The position numbers and the translations under genes were made by a program. From an uncultured bacterium (GTDB lineage: Bacteria; Planctomycetota; Phycisphaerae; Phycisphaerales; SM1A02), in assembly GCA_903831295.1 (NCBI GenBank), contig CAIKXA010000067.1, positions 1-61,365 on the forward strand: DNA of 61,365 nt, read 5' to 3'. How positions within the stretch are numbered: position 1 is the stretch's first letter; every line of letters starts with the position of its first letter. Shown piece by piece: positions 35,815 to 44,698 of this stretch. The notes beneath the pieces are model-generated. The model saw nothing but the letters and a program-made list of their open reading frames with translations, was not told the DNA's origin and searched no databases.

Positions 35815-38079
35815 TTATGTTGCGCTCGGTTTCGCACTATCACCTGGCAATAATTTGTCTTTCGCCGCACCGCTTGCTGACATCTGAAATGCGGATGTGG
35901 AAATTGCGTATTGCGCGATCGCTTCGGCGTTCTTTTTAAAGTATCCACCCGCCGTGTTCTTGGGTCTATTTAAAATTGTTCCCAAGAAAATACATTTGCA
36001 TTCCATTAATTGATATGCCAACTTTGCGACCAATCCTTTTTGATCTTGCCAAGCTCGAACCACAAGAATTGCGGCATCAACTTTGTTGGCAAGGGCCAAG
36101 CCTTCACCGGCCACAACGCTTGGTGGCGTATCTAAATACACGCGGTCATAATTCTGATGGCACCAATCAAGAAATGCATCCATTTTATCCGTGTTTAGAA
36201 GTTGGAATGAACGATTGGAGGGCACTCCCGCTCCAATAAAGTGCAAGCCATTCCCAATATCAACCACTGTGTCGGCAGGATTTGCTCCATTTAAAATATC
36301 ACCTAGGCCTGGCAATAAGGGATCCTGCCCGAGCGCTTTGGCCAATCCAGGCCTGCGAAGATTTGCGCCAACGATCAACGTTTTTCGCCCAACGGAAGCT
36401 TCACATGCAGCAAGGTTGATCACAATCGCAGTAGTGCCAGAATCAGGCATAGGGCTGATCACCAGAACAATCTTTGCATTGGTTGGAGAGAGCCCCTTGG
36501 AAATCAAGGCACTGGCTTGCCTAAAGTTCTCCGCGGTCATGGAATGCGGTTCTTCAAGCACAACCGACTCAGCCCGCTTCGGCTTGGTTGGGTCATCGGA
36601 AATATCAGGGATGACTCCAAGAATCCTTCCCGGCAAGGCGACCAAATCACTGGGGTATTTCACGCGCTGATCCAGCAATTCACGAATGAACAAAATCAAC
36701 ACATATAAACCGCAGACAAGAACGGCAGTTCCAGGAATCATGAACTTTAATTGGGGGAATGTGATTTCACGGGGCTTGATGGCCTTCTGAATAAATTCAA
36801 CACGGCGAGATTCGTCTCTCAAGCGGGCGAGTTCAAGATTATTGATGGTTTGACCCACTTCTTTCCGCTGTGCTTCGATCTGGCTCAACTGCTCGCGCAA
36901 TGTTCCAAGTTCGGCCATATTGGCGGTGAATTCCTCTGACTTTTTTGAGTCTGAATTAAATTCCTCAACTTGCTTTTTCAACAAACTCTTCAAAGACTCG
37001 ACTCTATTGATGGCCCCGCGCAAATCCGAGAGCTTATTGCGGCTAATCACTTCGTCTCGCTTGTTGTTGCGTTGCGCCGTAATAGAATCGCACGCGGCTT
37101 TTAATTGCAACACCTCGGCATGGGTGTCCTCGTACTGAAGTTTGGCGGCTTCATAGCGACGCGACAGATCCTCTAAATCGCGGTTTAAATTAATCATCAC
37201 CGTGTCATTATCCGCTTCGCGCAAATCTTCTTCTGACAAACTTTCGGCGCTACTTTGTTTTTTCTTCGCCTGATCCAAGCGGGACTCAGCCACCGAAAGT
37301 TCACTGGTGGTGCTGGCAATGCCATCCCTCATTTTTTCCAAGGCTCTTGAATTTTCGCTGGATGCTTCGTTGAGGCTTGTCATACCCTTTTGCTTCACAA
37401 AATCCTGAATCTCCAGTTTTTTTGCCATGGTTTGCTTATATAAAACATCTTCGTTATTTTTAAACACATTCAGCGTTGCCGCAAACCGACTATTTTCGCT
37501 ATTGCGTGTTTGTTTGATATAAGAATCGGCGATCGCATTCAAAACCACAGGTACATCCTCTGGAACATTGGCGTTCCAACTAATGTAAAAAATCTGGGTG
37601 CCGCGTTTATGACCGGCACGCAAGTCTTTTTCTAACTGCGTGGCTGCTTCGTCAAGATTAAATAAATTATTCTCATCTCGATACGTGGAAGATTGGCTCC
37701 ATTGTGTCTTCTGCACATCGGTATTTTCCATGGCTTTCTTTATATTCTCTCGGCTCATCATTCTTGCCACTTCGGTTTGAGCCAATCGAATCACGGATTC
37801 TTCCGTACCCAGTTCCTTGGCGTTTAAATCCGACGCGGATTCCAATTGACTTCGAATCTCCAAATAAGCCGTGCCGCTCCAAATTGGATATGCATAAAGA
37901 AATACGTAATTTAAAATCACACCAAGAACTGCTCCGCTGAATAGGGCAACAACAATCCCAATCGAGTTTTGCCGTAAGAGGCGAATTGGATCGATTGATA
38001 TGGCCGCCACGCGCTGCCGTGGTTGAGCGGCATTTGGCTTTGCAGTGGCGTTCGGCGCGGGAGATATAGCTCGACTCAT
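35815..38079 (-). CDS. Wzz/Wzc-type polysaccharide chain-length protein with degenerate tyrosine-kinase domain
   Basis: The 754-residue protein combines two transmembrane helices (about residues 35-60 and 430-455) flanking a long periplasmic coiled coil, as in polysaccharide co-polymerases, and a C-terminal cytoplasmic BY-kinase fold. In the kinase domain the Walker A loop reads SPMPDSGTTAIVINLA (about residue 541), so the usual GEGKT lysine is a threonine. The Walker A' strand reads IVGANLRRP in place of the usual LIDADLRRP, losing both aspartates. The Walker B VYLDTPP (about 647) is kept. The C-terminus has only two scattered tyrosines, not a tyrosine cluster. It likely controls chain length but should not autophosphorylate in the usual manner. 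Confidence 0.85.
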   Translation of the reverse strand: MSRAISPAPNATAKPNAAQPRQRVAAISIDPIRLLRQNSIGIVVALFSGAVLGVILNYVFLYAYPIWSGTAYLEIRSQLESASDLNAKELGTEESVIRLAQTEVARMMSRENIKKAMENTDVQKTQWSQSSTYRDENNLFNLDEAATQLEKDLRAGHKRGTQIFYISWNANVPEDVPVVLNAIADSYIKQTRNSENSRFAATLNVFKNNEDVLYKQTMAKKLEIQDFVKQKGMTSLNEASSENSRALEKMRDGIASTTSELSVAESRLDQAKKKQSSAESLSEEDLREADNDTVMINLNRDLEDLSRRYEAAKLQYEDTHAEVLQLKAACDSITAQRNNKRDEVISRNKLSDLRGAINRVESLKSLLKKQVEEFNSDSKKSEEFTANMAELGTLREQLSQIEAQRKEVGQTINNLELARLRDESRRVEFIQKAIKPREITFPQLKFMIPGTAVLVCGLYVLILFIRELLDQRVKYPSDLVALPGRILGVIPDISDDPTKPKRAESVVLEEPHSMTAENFRQASALISKGLSPTNAKIVLVISPMPDSGTTAIVINLAACEASVGRKTLIVGANLRRPGLAKALGQDPLLPGLGDILNGANPADTVVDIGNGLHFIGAGVPSNRSFQLLNTDKMDAFLDWCHQNYDRVYLDTPPSVVAGEGLALANKVDAAILVVRAWQDQKGLVAKLAYQLMECKCIFLGTILNRPKNTAGGYFKKNAEAIAQYAISTSAFQMSASGAAKDKLLPGDSAKPSAT

Positions 38080-38091
38080 AAATTTTATCTT

Positions 38092-41000
38092 TCAGTTCAG
38101 TTTTAATTCCAACACTTTGATTTCTTCCATTTGCTCGTCAGTGACTTTTTGTTTTTTGGCTTTCTCTAAATATTCTTTCGCGTCCATGGGTCGCTTCAGT
38201 TCAATAAATACCTCAGCCAAATGAATCATTGAACTTGGCTTCTGCCCCATCAAGATTGCTTTTTGTAATGGATCCAGTGCCTCAGATGGCTTGCCCGCGC
38301 GCAAAAGCGTGAACCCCAAGGTATCTAGAAAATCATCAGTGCCAGGACTCATTTCAACGCACTTGCGCGCTAAATCCACCGCTCTCTGGGGATTGCCGCC
38401 AGATTGGGCGATGATAAACGCTGCATTATTCATGGCGCCTGCATTATTTGGAGCAAGTTGAATAGCTTGCTCAAAAAGCGAAATTGATTTTGTATAATTC
38501 TTACTGACGTACAGCAAATTGCCTGCCTGAAGAAGAGCCGCCGCCTGCAATTGATTTGAATCCTTTGCTCCAGATGTCTTGGCCAATTCCACGGCTTTTT
38601 CCAATATCTCCACCGCGGCGGCAACGCCTGTCTCTCCCTGTAGCGTGTACAAAGTTGCCAACCCAAGGCAATTCCAATAATCCAGTTGATTGTTGGTCGC
38701 AAGCGTCTTAATAAACGCCTCGGCTTCCTGGGGCTTTTTGTCAAAGCAACTATTTATACCCGTGTACCACATATTCCACTCATCAGTGGAGAGAGAGCCG
38801 GTAGCGATCCCGTCTTGAATATTTTTATAATTATTTCGCATGGCTACAAGACCTGCGTCACGTTGCCCACTATTCACCAAGGAAACCGCTAATAAAATTT
38901 GCAACTTGATTGAAGTTGCGACAATTTTAGCGTTGGTGCGCAACAACTGCATGGCCGCAGCCCAGTCTTTTTTCTCGGAGCGTATGCGCTGCATAACAGC
39001 GGTGAGCAATTGAGTCGCATCAGGTTGAATAATAAATGCCGCATCAAACGCCGCCGTGGAGTTTGGCAGGTCATTTTTACGCAAGTATAAGTTGCCTATC
39101 AGCGTTTGCCATTCCGCCTCGCGCGGATTCAGACGCGAGCCTTCTTGGGCCACTTCAATCGCCCTCTGCAAGTTACCTGCCCGCATAAGCAATTCAATCA
39201 ACTCTTTTCGGGCCTCCAAATTTTTCGGAGCCATAGATAAATATCGATCAACTAGGGAAATGGCATCGATTATTTTGTCTTGCTCTAAATACACCAGCTC
39301 TTTGTTTCGAATTCCCGGCCAATAGCCCAGCGAAATTTCAATCACGCGATCCGCGGCCTGCTCAGCGGCAACAAGTCGCTTTGGATCGTGGGTACGTTGG
39401 TACATCCGTCTTTCAAAATCTGAAAGCGACACCCACGCCAACGGTGAGGCAGGCAGAATTTCGGTTGCTCGCTGAAGCGCCGCTCTCGATGCGTCAAAAT
39501 CCTTTTCGCTCTGAGAAACATCGCCTTTCACAACAGCAAATTCTCCGCGTCCCTGAAGATTCATTGCCCGCAACATTTCAATTGTGGCCAAGGTTTCCGG
39601 AGTTGCTCCCGATGTCGCAGCCTTGGACAAACAATTTTCCGCGGCGTCATAATCTCGCAAACGATTACAGATTTCAGACAACCTCATCCAACCTGAGGCA
39701 TTGAACACCAATCCACTCTTGTTCGCGGTTTCCAAGGCTTCGCGCGCCTTGGCCCACTCTGATTTAGAAAACCAATAATCCGCAATCTGTATATTGGCGA
39801 ACATGGATTTGGGATCTTGGTTTTTCTTTGCCTCCTCAAACGCAACTTGGGCGGCTTCTTGATTGCCACTTTCATCCAAATACACGCCGAGCGAAATCCA
39901 TAAACCAATACATTTTTCTGGCGGAATCCGTTTAATATCCCTACGAAGCGCAGCCTCGCCTTCTTTTACTGATTTATATTTTTTAAGAGCCCTGGCGTTT
40001 ATAAGCGAAAGAACAGAGTCATCAGGAGCAGCTTCCTGTAAAAATTTAATGATTTCCAATCCCTCATCCACATTGGCTGTGGTCGCTACCGCAAGGGCTT
40101 GTTGCATCTTGGGAGTGTTCGCATCGCGAAGATCTTGATCCGAGAATTTTCTCTCACCCCTGCTATCCACCATTAAATCAGGATCGCCTGGAGTATCCAA
40201 AAGCATCTGTGCCAATGCCAAAGAGTTTTTACTTAGGGCTGGATTTTGTTTATAAAGTTGCTTGCGTATTCCAAATGCCTTTGTCCGCTCGCCCACGTCG
40301 CTTTCAAGGTCAAGTAAAGACAATAAAAGTTCGCGGTTTTCTGGATTGACAGCAGCCGCTTGCTGAAGGATTTGCAAAGCCTTCTTTCGGTCCCCCGATT
40401 GCTGAAGAAACTGGGCATAAAGGCTTGCGGTCGTCACGTCATTGGGCCGACGGTCGTAACTTTCACGAATCAATTCCAATGCGGCCTCTATGTTTCCAAC
40501 CTTTTGCATCAGCATTCCAAGTTGTCGAAGCATGATTGGATTCTGTTCGCCATTTTGACGAGCGGCTTGCAACAAAACGATGGCTTCTTGGAATTTTTCC
40601 TGTTCGACAAGAATTCGTGATTGAATTGTGAGCGCCAAGCCCGGCTCGCCGGCTGATTGAATTGCTTCCACAAATTTTTGCGCACCCAGATAATCCTTTC
40701 GCATGGTCGCGTTTGCCGCGGCCATTTCAAGAACCTTTATGTTGTTCGGATTGATGGCCATCGCCGCTTCAAACGCTGAATCCATCAGCTTTTCACATCG
40801 CTCAATACGCGCTTTGGCTTCGGGTTGAATTTGATCCGCTGGAATTTGCGCGCTCGCTTGTCGCAACTGATCAAGGGTGGCTGCCAGACCTATATACATT
40901 TGTATCGGCTGCTCTTTAGGGTCCGGATACATGGAACGAATCGCATCTAATACCCGATCAATTGGATCCGTATTATTGAGAAGAACTTTGAGCCGCAAGC

Positions 41001-42864
41001 ATTCTGCGTTCGTCGGATCAAGGGCGAGCGCCTTATTGACGAAGACCTGCGCTGATGGGATATCGTTTTTAATATAATAAACTTGAGCGAGAGCTTGAAT
41101 AATTAATACCGTATCTGGGTTCGCAGCCAAGTCTTTGGCCAAGACGGCGATCGCTGCGTCATAATCCTTCTTCATCATCGCCCGTTCCGCCACACCGATA
41201 ACAGTGGAGATTCTCTTAAACGCAACTTGATTTGCATCTTGCAATTTGGAATCACCGCTCCTGCTCAATCGAGCCAGTGAGTCTTTGGCGGTCTGGTCAT
41301 CTGGATTCAATTCCACTAACTTCGCCAGGGACTTTCGAGCATCGTCTAATTTTCCAATCCCCTCGCTTAATCTTGCGCTGAGATTGATGAGAGGCGGGTA
41401 ATTTGGATAACGCTCAAGCCCACGGCTCACAAGCGATAAAGCGGTTCCGGGCTGATTGCGTAAAATATTTGCGAACGCCGCGTAAAAATATAACTCTTGA
41501 GTTGGATCAGGATTCTTTTTTAGCAATGCTTCAAACCGCAATGCGGCGTCATTGGCGTTGCCTTGCGCAAGCGCGGTGCGTGCCTCGATGTCTTCCACCA
41601 TCAACGGGAGCGATTGCGTGTTGAAAAACTTGACAACTTTGTCACGCATCTGAAGAACAATCGCCAACTTGTCTTTTTTTTCCGTCTCATCGACAGCCTT
41701 ACGCCAATCTTCGAAAGCAAGCGTGTATAACAAATCAGCCGCAGCTTCACGGGCACCCTGCTGCGACAATGATTCAATAGACGTTGGCAAATTGGGTTGG
41801 ATAAATACGGTTTCGGCCATTTCCCTTCCAATTCCAGTCGACATACTTCGCGCGAGATTGAGATATATCTGCTGAGTGATAGCATCATTTGGAAATTTCT
41901 TGAGATAATCCCCAATCAAATTTATAGCCTGCATATTCGACTCAAATGACGCCCCACTAAACATGGCGCCAGCTGCGGCAAGCGTTAATTTTCGATCATT
42001 TGTAATACGCGGCGCCGCGTCCATAATATTTTTATATGCGGCATCCAACTCGGGCTTATTCACTGTGCCTTCGCGGCTAATCACCATAGCCTTGAGCCGT
42101 TTCACCAACGCCACAGACGCGGCTATTCCATCAGGATTGGCCTTCTTGCTTTCCACCAACGCATTGTCAAATTGACGGTAGGTTTCTACCGCCAAAACTT
42201 TTTGATTGCCACGCTCTTGCGCCTGCGCCTTGCTCAAGAGATAGTCCAAATACGCAATCCACATCCGATCATTCGTGGGTTGTAATTGGGTAACCTCTAG
42301 GAATTCCTTATCGAGAGCTTGCTGCTCTTCGATCGTTAATGTGGCAAATCGCTCCGAGGCTCCAAGCGCACTCCAAAATTTCGCCAATGCGCGTGCGGGA
42401 TCTTCTGGTGCAAGCGATTTATCCATTTGTTCGGCTGTGGTGGAAAACTCGCGCCACAACACCTCCGAATTCGCAAGTTCGCATCGATCTCGCAGCGTTT
42501 CCATTGCCTCAATCCAAACCGCAGAATCGGTCTTGGCCGCCCGTGTTCGAGCAAGGCGAAGCGAGAGTAACTTGCCATAATTTTCGTTCGCTTCACTTTC
42601 GGATTTAGGAACAAGTTTGGTCAATGCTTTATTCATGGCATTGAGATAGGTGATGTTGTTGGGCTTCTTGGCAACCGCGCGTCCGTAGTAACTGACTGCC
42701 TTTTCAATATTTCCGGATTCCATGTATTGGTTCGCGGTATTAAAATTGCGCTCTGGGCCAAGAACAATTTGGTAATAGTAAATACCGCCAATAAATAGCG
42801 ATCCAAAAACGGCGACAGACATAAAGAGCAGGAAGAATTTAGAGTTGAATTTGCGCTTTGCCAT
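38092..42864 (-). CDS. Very large TPR protein of the exosortase/exopolysaccharide locus (PrsT-like)
   Basis: The 1590-residue protein begins with one transmembrane helix (FFLLFMSVAVFGSLFIGGIYYY, residues about 10-32) and then carries tetratricopeptide-like repeats along nearly its entire length. Examples are NTANQYMESGNIEKAVSYYG, LIIQALAQVYYIKNDIPSAQ and LLQAGNLLYVSKNYTKSISL. It ends in a shorter helical segment. Large TPR proteins of this kind accompany exosortase (PEP-CTERM) gene clusters and are thought to scaffold polysaccharide assembly on the periplasmic side; that role is inferred from family context. Its start lies 2 bp after the EpsI stop, and the Wzz-like gene follows 12 bp downstream. 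It is the largest gene in the window. Confidence 0.85.
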   Translation of the reverse strand: MAKRKFNSKFFLLFMSVAVFGSLFIGGIYYYQIVLGPERNFNTANQYMESGNIEKAVSYYGRAVAKKPNNITYLNAMNKALTKLVPKSESEANENYGKLLSLRLARTRAAKTDSAVWIEAMETLRDRCELANSEVLWREFSTTAEQMDKSLAPEDPARALAKFWSALGASERFATLTIEEQQALDKEFLEVTQLQPTNDRMWIAYLDYLLSKAQAQERGNQKVLAVETYRQFDNALVESKKANPDGIAASVALVKRLKAMVISREGTVNKPELDAAYKNIMDAAPRITNDRKLTLAAAGAMFSGASFESNMQAINLIGDYLKKFPNDAITQQIYLNLARSMSTGIGREMAETVFIQPNLPTSIESLSQQGAREAAADLLYTLAFEDWRKAVDETEKKDKLAIVLQMRDKVVKFFNTQSLPLMVEDIEARTALAQGNANDAALRFEALLKKNPDPTQELYFYAAFANILRNQPGTALSLVSRGLERYPNYPPLINLSARLSEGIGKLDDARKSLAKLVELNPDDQTAKDSLARLSRSGDSKLQDANQVAFKRISTVIGVAERAMMKKDYDAAIAVLAKDLAANPDTVLIIQALAQVYYIKNDIPSAQVFVNKALALDPTNAECLRLKVLLNNTDPIDRVLDAIRSMYPDPKEQPIQMYIGLAATLDQLRQASAQIPADQIQPEAKARIERCEKLMDSAFEAAMAINPNNIKVLEMAAANATMRKDYLGAQKFVEAIQSAGEPGLALTIQSRILVEQEKFQEAIVLLQAARQNGEQNPIMLRQLGMLMQKVGNIEAALELIRESYDRRPNDVTTASLYAQFLQQSGDRKKALQILQQAAAVNPENRELLLSLLDLESDVGERTKAFGIRKQLYKQNPALSKNSLALAQMLLDTPGDPDLMVDSRGERKFSDQDLRDANTPKMQQALAVATTANVDEGLEIIKFLQEAAPDDSVLSLINARALKKYKSVKEGEAALRRDIKRIPPEKCIGLWISLGVYLDESGNQEAAQVAFEEAKKNQDPKSMFANIQIADYWFSKSEWAKAREALETANKSGLVFNASGWMRLSEICNRLRDYDAAENCLSKAATSGATPETLATIEMLRAMNLQGRGEFAVVKGDVSQSEKDFDASRAALQRATEILPASPLAWVSLSDFERRMYQRTHDPKRLVAAEQAADRVIEISLGYWPGIRNKELVYLEQDKIIDAISLVDRYLSMAPKNLEARKELIELLMRAGNLQRAIEVAQEGSRLNPREAEWQTLIGNLYLRKNDLPNSTAAFDAAFIIQPDATQLLTAVMQRIRSEKKDWAAAMQLLRTNAKIVATSIKLQILLAVSLVNSGQRDAGLVAMRNNYKNIQDGIATGSLSTDEWNMWYTGINSCFDKKPQEAEAFIKTLATNNQLDYWNCLGLATLYTLQGETGVAAAVEILEKAVELAKTSGAKDSNQLQAAALLQAGNLLYVSKNYTKSISLFEQAIQLAPNNAGAMNNAAFIIAQSGGNPQRAVDLARKCVEMSPGTDDFLDTLGFTLLRAGKPSEALDPLQKAILMGQKPSSMIHLAEVFIELKRPMDAKEYLEKAKKQKVTDEQMEEIKVLELKLN

Positions 42865-42866
42865 GA

Positions 42867-43724
42867 TTATAAATTTGCTGTGACTGGGATTGAGGATTTA
42901 TTTTCAAGCGAAGGCCAATCGGGAAGACTTCGCATGAGTTGTGGAAGAAGTGACTGAAGCAAATCACTCGAAAGCTGATCGAACATCGCAATCGCTTTTT
43001 GAGGTTCCTCATTCACCCTGTATGAAAACTGCACCTTGCAATAGTATGCGTAACGATCGGTGAGTCTGAAAGATAAGTTGCGCACAGCCAGAGCTGATGG
43101 GGTCAGAGACCCATTTGCAATAAAGAAGTAGCCGGCAATAAATGTCAGGTTCGGTTTTTTGGGATCTTGAAAACATGTCGTTGTCATGACAATATCCCCA
43201 AGCGGAAGATTGACTTTGACCGCCCGATGCGTCACCGGTTCTTTGACTGTGACCTGTGGGTATCTCGCCCCACCGGAGAGTTGGGTCGGACCGTTCTGCA
43301 AATCCCATTTGGAAGTGTCGAGTTTCTGCGGACGCAGTTCTGGTTCTCCCCAGATGACTAATCCAGCCGCGCCCCAACATCGCTCCGGCACGTGAGGAAC
43401 CGTGTCGATCATGCCCGTGTAGTACGCAATATGAACTTGCAGCACTCCACTATTGATATTGTTTTGATAAACATAATTGCGATCAATAAATTGACTTGTT
43501 CCCAATTCTTCAATAATCGCATCCGAAAATTGCTGGTCCTTTCCCGCCTGTTTCCAATCTCCAAGAGTGCTTGGCAATTCGTCAATTGGTGCGCGCAGCG
43601 GCACTGGCTCTTTTTGCAAATACACCCTCAACTCCGCCATGGCCATTCTGAAACCCAAGCCGCCAATGACAAGACACAAGCAAGCCGCGACAAATGCTTT
43701 CTTCTCTTTTACTTCAACTCGCAT
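42867..43724 (-). CDS. EpsI-family exosortase-associated protein (DUF3485)
   Basis: The 285-residue protein has a single N-terminal hydrophobic segment (about residues 10-28) and a periplasmic domain. The conserved EpsI features are LPSTLGDWK near residue 50 and the stretch YYTGMIDTVPHVPERCW (about residue 105), followed by a second domain half. In many species EpsI is fused to or encoded right after the exosortase, as here, where its start overlaps the exosortase stop by 11 bp. The molecular function is not settled; it acts with exosortase in exopolysaccharide export. Confidence 0.82.
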   Translation of the reverse strand: MRVEVKEKKAFVAACLCLVIGGLGFRMAMAELRVYLQKEPVPLRAPIDELPSTLGDWKQAGKDQQFSDAIIEELGTSQFIDRNYVYQNNINSGVLQVHIAYYTGMIDTVPHVPERCWGAAGLVIWGEPELRPQKLDTSKWDLQNGPTQLSGGARYPQVTVKEPVTHRAVKVNLPLGDIVMTTTCFQDPKKPNLTFIAGYFFIANGSLTPSALAVRNLSFRLTDRYAYYCKVQFSYRVNEEPQKAIAMFDQLSSDLLQSLLPQLMRSLPDWPSLENKSSIPVTANL

Positions 43725-44691
43725 GAATCTTGCCTTTCATTGGATCCTCTTCCACAAGAAACTTGGAAAGAATCCACAACACGGCCAGATACGAGAAAAA
43801 TGCGGGCAGCAACCAAACCAAGCCAATCATGTGGTGGAATTCTCCAGACATGAAATTCTGATCAAACATTCCCAAAATGCCCAAGGAAGACACGCGGAGC
43901 ACGTTTACAAAGATCGAAATTGGAATACCCAGCGCAACCAATAAAATTTGCTGCCACAACTTAGGCAATGACAGATATGCCATCGCTACCCCGAGAGCCA
44001 AAAATGCAACAAGCATGCGCATGCCACTGCACGCCTCGGCCACGTTCAATTGCATCGGATTTCCGTCCTTGAAAATGGTTAAAACATTTCCAGATAGATC
44101 TGTTTCGATTCCGATTATATTCAAAAAAATATATGCGCCCTTGGCGGAAATATCCTGCATGCGATAGGTCACAATATTCATCAGCCTTTCGCTGACGGTC
44201 TGAAAAAATGCCAACATATAAAAAAGCGGAAACCAAATATATTTCATCGCAGACCAACCAAGAAGCAACACGCCAATCCCAACCAGCGTGATCCCGAAAC
44301 CAGACGCCCTGATGTTGTGGTGAGCGAGAGCGGCGGGTCCCAAATTACAAATCATGTACCAGGCAATTCCCAAAATCATGATGGCCAAACCCCACCAAGA
44401 AGGGCGTAGTGGATTGGCAAAAATGAAATCCCGCTTGATCCACACAAAGTAGCCACTCGCAAATGGAATGATCAACGTGTGTCCCCAATCGGAAGGCTCC
44501 CTAAATGCCCAGGCCACTTGGTGGACAATCCACTCCCAAAAAACTCCGCTGATCAGAATTACCAACACGCCGACCGCGATCACGGCGGTCTTGCGCGATA
44601 CTTCGACCGCGCCTTGCGCGCGCTCCAACAGGGTTGTATTTGGAATCGAAGTCATTGTTTGAATCACGCAATCCAAGGGCTGCTGGTTCAT
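43714..44691 (-). CDS. Exosortase (EpsH/Xrt family) transmembrane cysteine protease
   Basis: Exosortases cleave C-terminal PEP-CTERM-type tails and transfer the protein to a lipid or sugar carrier at the membrane. The 325-residue protein has about eight helices and the three catalytic positions: Cys in AEACSGMRML (about residue 221), Arg in NVLRVSSLG (about 266) and His in GEFHHMIGLVW (about 285). ATG 44691 lies 7 nt after the stop of the upstream export gene. No protein encoded in the window ends with a recognisable PEP-CTERM tail, so its substrates are elsewhere. The subtype (for example XrtU) cannot be settled by eye. Confidence 0.9.
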   Translation of the reverse strand: MNQQPLDCVIQTMTSIPNTTLLERAQGAVEVSRKTAVIAVGVLVILISGVFWEWIVHQVAWAFREPSDWGHTLIIPFASGYFVWIKRDFIFANPLRPSWWGLAIMILGIAWYMICNLGPAALAHHNIRASGFGITLVGIGVLLLGWSAMKYIWFPLFYMLAFFQTVSERLMNIVTYRMQDISAKGAYIFLNIIGIETDLSGNVLTIFKDGNPMQLNVAEACSGMRMLVAFLALGVAMAYLSLPKLWQQILLVALGIPISIFVNVLRVSSLGILGMFDQNFMSGEFHHMIGLVWLLPAFFSYLAVLWILSKFLVEEDPMKGKIHAS

Positions 44692-44698
44692 CAAATAA

